50,615 nucleotides of DNA from Roseomonas sp. GC11 (lineage in GTDB: Bacteria > Pseudomonadota > Alphaproteobacteria > Acetobacterales > Acetobacteraceae): assembly GCF_024437745.1 (NCBI RefSeq), contig NZ_JANFNY010000034.1:1-50615 (forward strand), read 5' to 3'. The translations under genes and the position numbers were made by a program. Positions 1-8,050 of the stretch are shown one piece after another (the stretch's first letter is position 1; every line of letters starts with the position of its first letter). A model generated the notes under the pieces. It did not search any database, was not told where the DNA came from, and saw only the letters and a list, made by a program, of their open reading frames with translations.

Positions 1-478
1 CCTCCTCCTCCGGGGCCGCCAGCAGCGCCGCCAGCACCGGCGGCCAGGCCGCGCTCCGCCCCTCCGGCTGCAGCACCAGGCTGCCGCCCCCGCCGCGCCG
101 CAGCCGCACCACCCCGCCGCGCGGCAGCGCCTCCCCCGCCAGCATGGCGCCCGACAGCAGAAGCTGCGCCTCGGCCGCGCCCAGCACCTCCGACTCCGGC
201 AGCGACTCGGGCTGGAGCGTGGCGCGGCCGCCGGCCAGCATCCCCTCCAGCAGCGCCTGCACCTCCTGCAGGGAGAGCGGGCCCGTCCCCGCGCCACAGG
301 CGGCGCGCCAGAATTTCAGCCGGCGCCGCAGCACCGCCGCCGCATCGCGCGCCAGCTCCGCCGCCTCAGGATCCTCCGCCAGCAGGTCGATCGCCCCGGC
401 CACGGTGCCCAGGGGCCCCACCAGGTCGTGGCACAGACGCGCGCAGAGATCCTGCGCCAGCGCTGCCTCGGCTTCCAT
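1..478 (-). CDS. chpT: ChpT-like histidine phosphotransferase, partial at window edge
   Basis: Reading the minus strand from ATG at 478 gives 159 codons that stay open to the window edge, so the C-terminus is missing. The N-terminus has the motif LCARLCHDLVGPLG, with His17 as the expected phospho-acceptor, followed by a long amphipathic helix. This matches the histidine phosphotransferase family of Caulobacter ChpT, which passes phosphate from the CckA kinase to CtrA and CpdR. The second half looks like the degenerate ATPase-like fold of ChpT. A good ribosome site (AAGGAGAG) precedes the ATG. The next gene is on the other strand, so this gene leads away from a divergent promoter region at 479-652. 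The family call is by motif; its role in a CckA-CtrA relay is inference. Confidence 0.72.
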   Translation of the reverse strand, partial: MEAEAALAQDLCARLCHDLVGPLGTVAGAIDLLAEDPEAAELARDAAAVLRRRLKFWRAACGAGTGPLSLQEVQALLEGMLAGGRATLQPESLPESEVLGAAEAQLLLSGAMLAGEALPRGGVVRLRRGGGGSLVLQPEGRSAAWPPVLAALLAAPEEE

Positions 479-652
479 CGCCGCTCTCCTTCCGCATGGC
501 CCGCGGCCCGGCCGCAAGGCCACGGGCGGACGCAGGGGCGGGCAGGCTCTAGGACAGCCGGCCTGCCCAGCCGGTTAATCTCACGATTCCGTGATCATTC
601 ACCATGATGCCACCCCCTCGCCCGCTCCGCCAGCACCCGGCACCCTGGCGGC

Positions 653-826
653 ATGTCCATGCCTCTTGAACCCGGCCTCCTGGTCCGCCACCCCGACCGT
701 CCCGAATGGGGGGTGGGGCAGGTGCAATCCGTCGCCGGCCCGCGCGTGACCGTGAATTTCGAGCACGCCGGAAAGCTCCTCATCAACACCGCCACGGTCA
801 CGCTCGACATCCTGGACGCGCCATGA
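653..826 (+). CDS. DUF3553 family small protein
   Basis: This 57-residue ORF starts at ATG 653 (a second in-frame ATG is at 659) and contains LEPGLLVRHPDRPEWGVGQV and VTVNFEHAGK. Both are typical of DUF3553, a small beta-rich domain resembling the CarD/TRCF-type fold. The function of the family is not established. Its TGA stop overlaps the ATG of the following TauE/SafE gene in ATGA, so the two are translationally coupled. The family assignment rests on the motif pattern and the usual length of 55-65 residues. Confidence 0.75.
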   Translation: MSMPLEPGLLVRHPDRPEWGVGQVQSVAGPRVTVNFEHAGKLLINTATVTLDILDAP

Positions 827-1590
827 GCGCCGGTTGGGAGGCGGCCTGGGAGGCCGCCCTGGCCCTGCTCCAGCCGGGGCCGCTGCTGGTCGCCGCCCTG
901 GCCACCGCCATCGCCGGGCTGATGCGCGGCTATTCCGGCTTCGGCACCGCCATCCTGCTCGCCCCGGTCTATTCCACCCTCTGGGGGCCGCGCACCGGCG
1001 TGCCGGTGATGCTGCTGATGGAACTCGCCGTCTCCGCCTATCTGCTGCCGCGCGCCATCGCCCAGGCCAACCAGCGCGTCATTTTCTCCATGAGCGCGGC
1101 GGCGGTGCTGGCCACGCCGGTTGGCGCCATCATCCTCTTCGCCGCCGATGGCGCGGTGCTGCGGCAGGCGATCGGCGCCCTCGTCCTCGGCTTCGGCCTG
1201 CTGCTGATGTCGCCCTGGCGCTACCACGGCAGCCGGCCGCTCGCCCTCAACCTCGCCATCGGCACCGTCTCCGGCCTGATGAAGGGGGCCACCGGCATGT
1301 CCGGCCCGCCGGTCATCCTCTACCTGCTCTCCGGCCCCGAGGCCGCCGCCCAGCACCGTGCCAACCTCATCCTCTATTTCGGGGTGATCGGCATCGCCGC
1401 CGTCATTCCCCCCCTCTGGGGCGGGCTGATGGGCCTGCCGGTGCTGCTGCTGGTGGCGCTGATGCTGCCCGTCCTGCTCGGCGCCGTGCCGGTCGGGGCC
1501 AGGCTCTTCCACGTCATCCCCGTCGCCTGGTATCGCCGGATGGCGCTGGTGGCCCTGCTCGCCGCTGGCGGCTTCGCTCTGCTGGGTTAG
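823..1590 (+). CDS. TauE/SafE family membrane permease
   Basis: This 255-residue protein consists almost entirely of hydrophobic segments (about eight). It has the paired glycine-rich motifs of the TauE/SafE family: GLMRGYSGFGTAILLAPV near the N-terminus and GLMKGATGMSGPPVILYLL in the second half. Family members export sulfite, sulfoacetate or related small organic anions across the inner membrane; the substrate cannot be read from the sequence. I chose the ATG at 823, overlapping the DUF3553 stop, over an upstream ATG at 706 that would lie wholly inside DUF3553. The stop codon abuts repeat family A directly. Confidence 0.88.
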   Translation: MSAGWEAAWEAALALLQPGPLLVAALATAIAGLMRGYSGFGTAILLAPVYSTLWGPRTGVPVMLLMELAVSAYLLPRAIAQANQRVIFSMSAAAVLATPVGAIILFAADGAVLRQAIGALVLGFGLLLMSPWRYHGSRPLALNLAIGTVSGLMKGATGMSGPPVILYLLSGPEAAAQHRANLILYFGVIGIAAVIPPLWGGLMGLPVLLLVALMLPVLLGAVPVGARLFHVIPVAWYRRMALVALLAAGGFALLG

Positions 1591-1684
1591 TTTTTTTTCA
1601 GGCTGCCGCCGTTTCCCGGCACGGCGGGACGCCAAACTGATAAAAGTTTTTTGGTTCTTTTTTTCAAAAAAGAACCCTTTCTCC
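1591..1684 (+). repeat. Repeat family A, copy 1 (core plus poly-T hairpin)
   Basis: The copy starts immediately after the TauE stop. A T-run leads into the core CAGGCTGCCGCCG...GGCGGGACGCC (1599-1633). An A/T hairpin follows (arms GTTCTTTTTT and AAAAAAGAAC, about 1654-1676). The same modules recur at 3190, 16343, 24136, 26401 and other 3' ends in the window. The U-rich hairpin could act as a factor-independent terminator for the upstream gene. Confidence 0.9.
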
Positions 1685-1775
1685 TCCCCCTGCATGGCGC
1701 CCCCCATGCCCCCTTGCGCCCCCTGGGGGAGGCGGCCCAAATACACGTGAGCTCCACGAACAGGACCTTTCCCGC

Positions 1776-2768
1776 ATGATCGACCCGTTCGGCCGGCGGA
1801 TCAGCTATCTCCGTGTCTCCGTGACCGACCGGTGTGATCTCCGCTGCGTCTACTGCATGGCGGAGGACATGACCTTCCTCCCCAAGGCCCAGCTTCTCAC
1901 CCTGGAGGAGCTGGACCGCCTCTGTGGCGCCTTCATCGGCCTCGGCGTCGAGCGCATCCGCCTGACGGGGGGTGAGCCGCTGGTGCGGCGCGATGTCATG
2001 TCGCTGGTGAAGAATCTCGGCGCCCGCATCGGCCCGCAGGGCCTGCGCGAACTGACGCTGACCACCAACGGCACCCAGCTGGCGAAGCATGCCGAGGGGC
2101 TCCATGCCGCCGGCGTGCGGCGCATCAACGTCTCGCTCGACTCGCTCGACCCCGGCCGCTTCAAGGCGCTGACCCGCTGGGGCGATATCGAGAAGACGCT
2201 GGACGGCATCTTCGCCGCCAAGGCCGCCGGCCTCGCCATCAAGATCAACGCCGTGGCCATGAAGGGCGTCAACGAGGACGAGTTCGACCGCCTCATCGCC
2301 TGGTGCGGCGAGCATGGCTTCGACCTCACCCTGATCGAGACCATGCCGCTCGGCGAGATCAACGAGGACCGGACGGACCAGTACCTCCCCCTCTCCCTGG
2401 TCCGCCGCCGCCTGCGCGAGACCTGGACGCTGGAGGAGACGGACTACGCCACCGGCGGCCCGGCGCGCTACATGACCATCCGCGAGACGGGGCGGCGGCT
2501 GGGCTTCATCACGCCCATGACCCACAATTTCTGTGAAAGCTGCAACCGGGTGCGCCTCACCTGCACCGGAACGTTGTATATGTGCCTGGGCCAGGAGGAT
2601 GCGGCGGATCTGCGCGCCATCCTCCGCGACCCCTCAGTGGACGAGGCGGGGTTGCGCGCGGCGATCGAGGCGGCCATCGCCCGCAAGCCGAAGGGGCATG
2701 ATTTCGTCATCGACCGGCGCAGCAACCGCCCCGCGGTGGCGCGCCACATGAGCGTGACAGGCGGCTGA
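1776..2768 (+). CDS. moaA: GTP 3',8-cyclase MoaA (molybdenum cofactor biosynthesis)
   Basis: MoaA is a radical SAM enzyme that, with MoaC, turns GTP into cyclic pyranopterin monophosphate, the first step of molybdopterin synthesis. The 330-residue product has the N-terminal radical SAM triad C20-x3-C24-x2-C27, and a C-terminal cluster in [14 protein letters not shown] with a third Cys about 14 residues on, which binds the GTP-side 4Fe-4S cluster. It ends in the conserved Gly-Gly needed for catalysis. [11 protein letters not shown] is the expected SAM-binding GGE segment. Length and all key residues are normal. The small gene at 2773 starts four bases after the stop. No other moa or moe gene is in the window. 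Confidence 0.96.
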   Translation: MIDPFGRRISYLRVSVTDRCDLRCVYCMAEDMTFLPKAQLLTLEELDRLCGAFIGLGVERIRLTGGEPLVRRDVMSLVKNLGARIGPQGLRELTLTTNGTQLAKHAEGLHAAGVRRINVSLDSLDPGRFKALTRWGDIEKTLDGIFAAKAAGLAIKINAVAMKGVNEDEFDRLIAWCGEHGFDLTLIETMPLGEINEDRTDQYLPLSLVRRRLRETWTLEETDYATGGPARYMTIRETGRRLGFITPMTHNFCESCNRVRLTCTGTLYMCLGQEDAADLRAILRDPSVDEAGLRAAIEAAIARKPKGHDFVIDRRSNRPAVARHMSVTGG

Positions 2769-2772
2769 CGGC

Positions 2773-3186
2773 ATGGACGGCGTGCGCAACATCGTGGCTT
2801 CCCTCTCCATTCCGGGCATGCCGGAGTGGACGGGGCTGCTGCTGCTCCTGCTCGGGCTGCTCTGCGCCGCCGCCTTCCTGCTGATGCCCTTCAGCGTCTT
2901 CGGCCTGAAGGCGCGGCTGGACGCCATGGAGGTCCAGCTGGACGAAATCCAGGCCGAGCTGCGCGACCTCGCCCTGATGCTCCAGGAGCCGGCCCTGGCC
3001 CGCCGCGCCGCCGCCCCGCCCACCGATGAATGGGCCGAGCCGCCCTCGCTCTCCGCCCAGCGCGGCGCCACGCCGGTGGAACGCGAGGCCCCCCGCATCA
3101 CCCCGCCCGTGCCGCCGCCGCCCACCTGGGCCCAGGCCCAGCCGCGCCGTGCCGAGCCGCGCCTCGACTGGCCCAGACAGCGATAA
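2773..3186 (+). CDS. Small single-pass membrane protein, function unknown
   Basis: This is a 137-residue protein. One hydrophobic segment (about residues 20-42) is followed by a short charged coiled-coil stretch (LDAMEVQLDEIQAELRDL) and a Pro/Arg-rich C-terminal half. The start lies four bases after the moaA stop, implying co-transcription and coupling, but nothing in the sequence ties it to molybdopterin synthesis. Topology suggests an inner-membrane anchor with the coiled coil in the cytoplasm. I do not recognise a named family. Repeat family A begins just after its stop. Confidence 0.65.
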   Translation: MDGVRNIVASLSIPGMPEWTGLLLLLLGLLCAAAFLLMPFSVFGLKARLDAMEVQLDEIQAELRDLALMLQEPALARRAAAPPTDEWAEPPSLSAQRGATPVEREAPRITPPVPPPPTWAQAQPRRAEPRLDWPRQR

Positions 3187-3189
3187 TAT

Positions 3190-3285
3190 TTTCAGAAAAA
3201 ACAAAGGGTTCTTTTTTGAAAAAAAGAACCAAAAAACTTTTTCCAGCTAAGCGTCCCGCTGCGCCGGGAGACGGCGGCGGCCTGG
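3190..3285 (-). repeat. Repeat family A, copy 2 (inverted)
   Basis: This is the same element in minus orientation: the A/T hairpin (AGGGTTCTTTTTTG and its complement, about 3206-3230) comes first, then the inverted GC core GGGAGACGGCGGC. It lies in the gap between two converging genes (2773 plus, 3308 minus), where a bidirectional terminator would serve both. Confidence 0.85.
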
Positions 3286-3307
3286 TAGAATTCTTATCGC
3301 TTGGCCT

Positions 3308-3937
3308 TCACGACAGCCCCTGCGCGATGGCCTGCGCGAAGGCATCCGCATCCGCCTCGCCCAGCAGGGCCTTCTGGCGGGTCGGCACGGCGACGAAGAC
3401 CTTCAGGAACCGCCCGGCGGCCACGCCGACGCAGATCTGCTGCCACATCGCCGTACGGCCATAATTACCCTCCAGCACCGCGCATTGCAGCGGCACGGCG
3501 CCGCCTGGCACGGTGAGGGTATGGCGCCCGGCCTCGTTCATACGGCGGCCGGGGGCCGGGCTGGTGGCCTCGGCGATGCCTTCATCCAGCTTGGTGGTGA
3601 TCAGCGCCGCCGGGGTCTCCGCGCCAAGCGGCGGGTGGCCATGGTCATAGATCATGACCGAGGCGATCGCCGCCCGCGCCGCCAGCCCCGGCCGTGCCGG
3701 GGTGGCATAGTCCACCGCCCGGCCCTGGCCGGGCTGGGTGGCTTCCATATCGGTGGTCATGCCACGGCTGAAGCCGGCCGCCTGCTCCGGCAATCGGGCC
3801 AGCGTGGCATCCAGGCTGGGCCGCGGCGCGGCCCTCGCGGCGCCGGTCGCGGCCTGCCCCTCCGGATCCACCGCGCAGCCGGCCAGCAGGCCGCCCGCGC
3901 CCAGAACCAGCCACAGGCCGAGCCCGGCGGCCTTCAA
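3308..3937 (-). CDS. Putative lipoprotein, function unknown
   Basis: This 209-residue protein most likely starts at TTG 3937. Its codon overlaps the TGA of the upstream TerC gene (TTGA), a classic coupling arrangement. From that start there is a short hydrophobic signal ending in the lipobox LLAGC (Cys21), so the mature protein should be an envelope lipoprotein. The rest is a compact alpha/beta-looking sequence with LPEQAAGFSRGMTTDME and a C-terminal LKVFVAVPTRQKALLGEAD. I recognise no domain. Coupling to TerC suggests a joint role in envelope metal homeostasis, but that is inference only. The non-ATG start is the least certain point. Confidence 0.68.
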   Translation of the reverse strand: MKAAGLGLWLVLGAGGLLAGCAVDPEGQAATGAARAAPRPSLDATLARLPEQAAGFSRGMTTDMEATQPGQGRAVDYATPARPGLAARAAIASVMIYDHGHPPLGAETPAALITTKLDEGIAEATSPAPGRRMNEAGRHTLTVPGGAVPLQCAVLEGNYGRTAMWQQICVGVAAGRFLKVFVAVPTRQKALLGEADADAFAQAIAQGLS

Positions 3938-4563
3938 TGCGCAGCCCCCGGCAGCGGCAGGCCAAGGTGCAGAGTGGTGTTCGCCATGATCAGGCCCTCC
4001 CAGAGCAGCTCGAAGCCGATATAGGCAATCAGAGCCACGCCGACATAGGCGATGATCTTGTACCGATCCAGCAGCTTCGCCAGCAGCCCGCCGGCCAGGC
4101 CCATCATGACGATCGAGATCGCCAGGCCCACCACCAGCAGCGACAGGTTGGAGCGCGCCACGCCCGCCACCGCCAGCACATTGTCCAGGCTCATCGAGAC
4201 ATCGGCCAGGATGATCTGCCACAGCGCCTGGAGCAGCGTCTTGTCCTCGGCATGGGCGGACTCGCCGCCTTCCTCGCCACCGCCGTGGCGCAGCTCCCTC
4301 AGGAAGCTCCAGGCGATGTAGAGCAGCGCCGCGCCGCCCACGAGATCGACCCACCAGAGCGACAGCAGCAGCGTGGCGAAGATCGAGAAGACGATGCGCA
4401 GCACCGCCGCCGCCACCACGCCGAACAGCACGGCACGCCCGCGCTGATGCGCGGGCAGCCCGGCGGCCGCCAGGCCGATCACCACCGCATTGTCGCCCGA
4501 GAGGATGACATTCAGCCAGATGATCTCGGCCAGCGGCCCGAGCATGCCGGTCAGGTTTTCCAT
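3934..4563 (-). CDS. TerC/YjbE family integral membrane protein (paralog 1)
   Basis: This 209-residue inner-membrane protein is of the TerC superfamily, YjbE subgroup. It has the two diagnostic acidic membrane motifs: LSGDNAVVIG near residue 20 and ADVSMSLDNVLAVAG in the second half. Relatives are implicated in manganese or other divalent cation export. About seven hydrophobic helices are visible, split by a short charged loop (GGGEEGGESAHAED). A second paralog lies just upstream (4937-5578), sharing both motifs. The gene is coupled to the lipoprotein gene downstream. I looked for a manganese (yybP-ykoY) riboswitch in its leader and did not find one. Confidence 0.88.
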   Translation of the reverse strand: MENLTGMLGPLAEIIWLNVILSGDNAVVIGLAAAGLPAHQRGRAVLFGVVAAAVLRIVFSIFATLLLSLWWVDLVGGAALLYIAWSFLRELRHGGGEEGGESAHAEDKTLLQALWQIILADVSMSLDNVLAVAGVARSNLSLLVVGLAISIVMMGLAGGLLAKLLDRYKIIAYVGVALIAYIGFELLWEGLIMANTTLHLGLPLPGAAH

Positions 4564-4936
4564 CAGATTCCTACCCCATGTGACAATCTCTGCCCCGGTG
4601 CCGCCCGGCCCGGCCCCACCGCGCGGGCGGCCCTGGGCACGGCCCCGGAGCGCCCGCCGCGCGGCCAGGGCCGCGGGGCGCGTTCACAGGGGGAGCAGCG
4701 CCCGGGGGCGCCGCGGCACGCTCAGGGGTAGGGGGCGAAGCGTCAAGGCGCCGCCGCCCGCCGGGGCCGGGCCGCCCTGTCCAGCGCATGACAGCGGATT
4801 CATCTTTTTTCACGCCTTGGGGAGAAGGTCGCCCCCCAAACAGAAAGGCCCCGGCACGGGGCCGGGGCCTTTGCTCAAGCCAGCGCTCCGCGGGGCCGGG
4901 GCCCCTTGCGGTGCCCCCCCCTGCGGTGCCTGCGTG
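4564..4936. other. Intergenic region between the two TerC paralogs
   Basis: This is a 373-base gap with no convincing gene. It holds a strong hairpin near 4844-4872 (listed separately) and otherwise very GC-rich sequence with several short G- and C-rich palindromes (for example around 4690-4720). The promoter and leader of the 3934-4563 gene must lie in the 4564-4800 half. I see no clear -35/-10 pair and no recognisable riboswitch. Confidence 0.6.
4844..4872 (-). terminator. Hairpin terminator after TerC paralog 2
   Basis: It has perfect 12-bp arms (AAAGGCCCCGGC at 4844-4855 and its complement at 4861-4872) and a 5-base loop. It lies about 65 bases past the stop of the minus-strand TerC gene at 4937. 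In the minus direction the hairpin is followed by a modest T-rich stretch (TTTCTGTTTG), so termination there is plausible but not textbook. Confidence 0.65.
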
Positions 4937-5578
4937 TCAGCCGGCGCGGGGCCCGCCCAGGCCGAGATAGGGCAGCACCTCGCCACCCCCGGTCCAGATC
5001 ATGTCCGCCGCCACATAGAGGATGACCAGCAGGCCGACCCAGGCGATCCAGCGGTGGCGTTCCAGCAGCTTGGCGATGAAGGTCGCCGCCACGCCCATCA
5101 GCACCACCGAGATGCCAAGGCCCAGCACCAGCACCCACAGATGCTCCTTCGCCGCGCCGGCCACGGCCAGGACATTGTCCAGGCTCATGGAGACGTCAGC
5201 GACCAGGATCTGGATGATGGCGCCGCGCAGCGTCTTGCCATCGGCCGGGGCGGCGTGCTCGGCCGCCTCCACCTCGCCCTCCGCCGCATGACCGCGCTGC
5301 AATTCGCGGAACATCTTGTAGCAGACCCAGAGCAGCAGCACGCCGCCCGCCAGGGTCAGCCCGACAATGGCCAGGAGCTGCGTGGTGATGGCGGCGAAGC
5401 CGATACGCATCAGCGTCGCGGCGGCAATGCCCCAGAAGATGGCCTTGCGCCGCTGCTCCGTCGGCAGGCCGGCGGCCGCCATGCCCACCACGATGGCATT
5501 GTCACCCGCCAGCACCAGGTCGATCAGCAACACCTGCCCCAGCGCGATCAGTTCCGGCACGAAAGCCGACAAATCCAT
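4937..5578 (-). CDS. TerC/YjbE family integral membrane protein (paralog 2)
   Basis: This 213-residue membrane protein is paralogous to the gene at 3934-4563. It shows LAGDNAIVVGMAAAGLP and VADVSMSLDNVLAVAGAA, the two acidic motifs expected to form a cation site. A charged loop (RGHAAEGEVEAAEHAAP) interrupts the helices at the same place as in the paralog. I chose the ATG at 5578 (MDLSAFVPEL), which has AAGGGA nine bases upstream, over an ATG at 5647 that would add a charged non-hydrophobic leader. Both paralogs likely export a divalent metal such as Mn(II); that is inferred from the family. Confidence 0.87.
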   Translation of the reverse strand: MDLSAFVPELIALGQVLLIDLVLAGDNAIVVGMAAAGLPTEQRRKAIFWGIAAATLMRIGFAAITTQLLAIVGLTLAGGVLLLWVCYKMFRELQRGHAAEGEVEAAEHAAPADGKTLRGAIIQILVADVSMSLDNVLAVAGAAKEHLWVLVLGLGISVVLMGVAATFIAKLLERHRWIAWVGLLVILYVAADMIWTGGGEVLPYLGLGGPRAG

Positions 5579-5772
5579 GAAACCGTGTCCCTTCCCGGTC
5601 TGAGCTTCCGGCGCATAAAGCGGCCCCACGCATTGCACAACAGTCATATGTCGGACATGTTCATTTTGCCCCCCGGCGCATGGTTGACGGGGGCCGCCGC
5701 CACCGCCATTCCCCCGCCCATCCGGGCCGTCCGCGAGCCGGCCTCCCCCCGCCCCTGCGCAGGAGAATCGGC

Positions 5773-7110
5773 ATGGTGCCGCGCTACAGCCGCCCCGAGA
5801 TGGCGGCCATCTGGTCCCCCGAATCCCGCTTCCGCATCTGGTTCGAGATCGAGGCCCTGGCGGCCGAGGCGATGGGCCAGCTCGGCACCATCCCCGCCGA
5901 GGCCGCCCGCGTGATCCGTGAGAAGGGCGCGCCGCGCGCCGCCGGCATCACCCAGGCCGATCTCGACCGCATCGACGAGATCGAGCGCGAGACGCGCCAC
6001 GACGTCATCGCCTTCCTCACCTGGCTGGGCGAGGGCATCGGCCCCGAGGCCCGCTTCATGCACCAGGGCATGACCAGCTCCGACGTGCTGGACACCTGCC
6101 TCTCCGTCCAGATGGTGCGCGCGGCCGACCTGCTGATCGCCGATCTCGACCGCCTGCTGGCGGCGCTGAAGGCGCGGGCGCTGGAGCACAAGTTCACCCC
6201 CACCATCGGCCGCAGCCACGGCATCCATGCCGAGCCGACGACCTTCGGCCTGAAGCTGGCCGGGCATTATGCCGAGTTCGCCCGCTGCCGCGCCCGCCTC
6301 GTCGCCGCCCGCGCCGAGGTCGCCACCTGCGCCATCTCCGGCCCCGTCGGCACCTTTGCCAGCGTCGATCCGCGCGTCGAGGAATTCGTGGCCGGCAAGC
6401 TCGGCCTGGCGGTGGAGCCGGTCTCCACCCAGGTCATCCCGCGCGACCGCCACGCGGCCTATTTCTGCGCCCTCGCCGTCGTCGCCTCGGCCATCGAGCG
6501 GCTGGCCACCGAGGTGCGCCACCTGCAGCGCAGCGAGGTGCGCGAGGCGGAGGAATATTTCCACCCCGGCCAGAAGGGGTCCTCCGCCATGCCGCACAAG
6601 CGCAACCCGGTGCTCTCCGAGAACCTCACCGGCCTCGCCCGGCTGGTGCGCGGCTATGCCATGCCGGCGCTGGAGAATGTGGCGCTGTGGCATGAGCGCG
6701 ACATCAGCCACTCCTCGGTGGAGCGCGTCATCGGCCCGGATGCCACCATCGCCCTCGACTTCGCACTGATCCGCGCCGCCGGGATGATGGAGAAGCTGAC
6801 CATCTACCCCGAGCGGATGACGGAGAACCTGGAGAGCCTGGGCGGCGTGGTGCACAGCCAGAAGGTGCTGCTGGCGCTGACCCAGGCCGGCCTCTCGCGC
6901 GAGGGCGCCTACCGCGCCGTGCAGCGCGCCGCCATGGCCACCTGGACGAAGCTCGGCAAGCCCGATGCCATGACCTTCCGCGACAACCTGCTGGCCGATG
7001 AGGAAGTGGCCGGCAGGCTCGACGCCGCCGGGCTGGACGCGGCGATCGACCCGCGCCGCGATTTCCGCAACGTGGACACCATCTTCGCCCGCGTCTTCAG
7101 CGAGGGCTGA
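5773..7110 (+). CDS. purB: Adenylosuccinate lyase
   Basis: PurB cleaves fumarate from SAICAR and from adenylosuccinate in purine synthesis. The 445-residue protein carries the fumarase/aspartase superfamily signature GSSAMPHKRNP at about residues 272-282 (the flexible loop with the catalytic Ser), plus HQGMTSSDVLDT and GRSHGIHAEPTTFGLK, which hold active-site His and Thr residues. The start at 5773 has AGGAGA at the right spacing and yields the family N-terminus MVPRYSRPEMAAIW. It stands alone, divergent from the TerC gene; the 194-base gap between them should hold both promoters. Confidence 0.97.
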   Translation: MVPRYSRPEMAAIWSPESRFRIWFEIEALAAEAMGQLGTIPAEAARVIREKGAPRAAGITQADLDRIDEIERETRHDVIAFLTWLGEGIGPEARFMHQGMTSSDVLDTCLSVQMVRAADLLIADLDRLLAALKARALEHKFTPTIGRSHGIHAEPTTFGLKLAGHYAEFARCRARLVAARAEVATCAISGPVGTFASVDPRVEEFVAGKLGLAVEPVSTQVIPRDRHAAYFCALAVVASAIERLATEVRHLQRSEVREAEEYFHPGQKGSSAMPHKRNPVLSENLTGLARLVRGYAMPALENVALWHERDISHSSVERVIGPDATIALDFALIRAAGMMEKLTIYPERMTENLESLGGVVHSQKVLLALTQAGLSREGAYRAVQRAAMATWTKLGKPDAMTFRDNLLADEEVAGRLDAAGLDAAIDPRRDFRNVDTIFARVFSEG

Positions 7111-7222
7111 CACGAAGCCGTGACCGGCGCCGGGGGCGCGGCCATGAAGCCGCCCACCCGGTGCCACGGTTCCGCCTTACGCGTTCTCCATCTTTGGGGA
7201 CATGTCGAGGAGGAACCAACCC

Positions 7223-7486
7223 ATGCCCGGCTTTCGCAAACTTGCCGCGATCGGGCTGGCCGCCGCGGGCCTGATGCTGGGCATGGCGGCCGCCCCCGCG
7301 CCCGCCGAGGCGCATGACCACTGGCGCCGCCATGGCTGGTACGCGCCGCCGCCGCCCCCGCCGCGCTACTACTACGGGCCGCCGCCGCGCGCCTATTACG
7401 CGCCGCCGCCGCGTTACTACCGCCCGCCGCCCCCGCCGCCGCCGCGCTATTACGGGCCGCCGCCGGGGTATTATTACCGATATTAA
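7223..7486 (+). CDS. Small secreted Pro/Tyr-rich protein
   Basis: This 87-residue product has an N-terminal signal peptide (hydrophobic stretch then PAPAEA-HDHW, probable cleavage after AEA). A low-complexity tail rich in Pro, Tyr and Arg follows, with repeated RYY and PPP blocks such as PPPRYYRPPPP. The ATG at 7223 is preferred over 7202 because the sequence between them includes an AGGAGG ribosome site. Such tails occur in small periplasmic or surface proteins of Rhodospirillales and are usually annotated as hypothetical. No function can be assigned. Confidence 0.7.
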   Translation: MPGFRKLAAIGLAAAGLMLGMAAAPAPAEAHDHWRRHGWYAPPPPPPRYYYGPPPRAYYAPPPRYYRPPPPPPPRYYGPPPGYYYRY

Positions 7487-7489
7487 GAA

Positions 7490-7590
7490 TGGGGAGGCGC
7501 TGCCTCCCCATACCCCTCCGCCGGGGGGACAGGGTCCCCCCGGACCCCGCCTTCTGTTCGCGGGGGCCAGGGGGCGGAGCCCCCTGCTTT
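7490..7590. repeat. Repeat family B, copy 1 (double hairpin, convergent gap)
   Basis: Hairpin 1 (TGGGGAGGC arms, 7490-7510) is followed by hairpin 2 (CCGGGGGGAC arms, 7521-7543), and a third GC-rich inverted repeat lies near 7569-7586. It fills the gap between a plus gene ending at 7486 and ubiK ending at 7594 on minus. Similar pairs recur at 12846, 17778, 37948 and 43741. A bidirectional terminator role is likely. Confidence 0.85.
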
Positions 7591-7593
7591 TCC

Positions 7594-7935
7594 TCAGACC
7601 GGCTTGGCCGGATGCGCCTCTTCGCCCTCGCTTTCCGGCGCCTCGGCAGCGGGCGGCTCGGCGGCGGGGGCCAGCTTCGCCTCCAGCGCGGCGACGCGGG
7701 CGGCCAGGGCGGCGCTTTCCTCGCGGGCCCGGCGGGCCACCTCCAGCGCGGCGTCCAGGTCTTCCCGCCGCACCAGTTCCAGGCGCTGGGCCATGATCTC
7801 GACCTGCGACTTGGCCAGCGACTCGACCTCGGCGCGCAGCCCGGCCATCACCGAGAAGGCCCCGCCGGCCATGCCGGCCAGATCGTCGAAGATACGCCCA
7901 CGGCGGCCGCTGCCGCCCTCAGACCCGAAGCTCAT
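7594..7935 (-). CDS. ubiK: UbiK/BMFP accessory factor
   Basis: This 113-residue protein has the BMFP (YqiC) layout: an amphipathic N-terminal part (RIFDDLAGMAGGAFSVMAGL), then a coiled coil with VEIMAQRLELVRREDLDAAL, and an acidic low-complexity tail. In other proteobacteria UbiK binds UbiJ and membranes and supports ubiquinone synthesis by the Ubi complex. The ATG at 7935 follows GGAGGG. The C-terminal Ala/Glu tail is longer than in short homologs but is common in alphaproteobacteria. The gene is divergent from the heptose epimerase. Confidence 0.82.
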   Translation of the reverse strand: MSFGSEGGSGRRGRIFDDLAGMAGGAFSVMAGLRAEVESLAKSQVEIMAQRLELVRREDLDAALEVARRAREESAALAARVAALEAKLAPAAEPPAAEAPESEGEEAHPAKPV

Positions 7936-8050
7936 CGGTTCACCCTCCAAAAGCGGCGTAACTTGCCGGCCGCCGCGCCCGCCGCCTATACCCGGCCCGC
8001 CCGGCGGGCGGCCATCCCTCCCGCCCGCGATGCCGCGGAAGGTCTCACGC

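Noticed and set aside
4564-4800. Possible yybP-ykoY manganese riboswitch upstream of TerC paralog 1 (also checked upstream of paralog 2)
   Set aside because: The conserved purine-rich loops and paired elements of that riboswitch were not seen on the coding strand; a similar-looking GGGGAGCAGC is on the wrong strand.
5646-5659. Small palindrome ATGTC-G-GACAT between TerC and purB as an operator
   Set aside because: It is only five bases per arm and likely to occur by chance; no regulator is known for this spacing.
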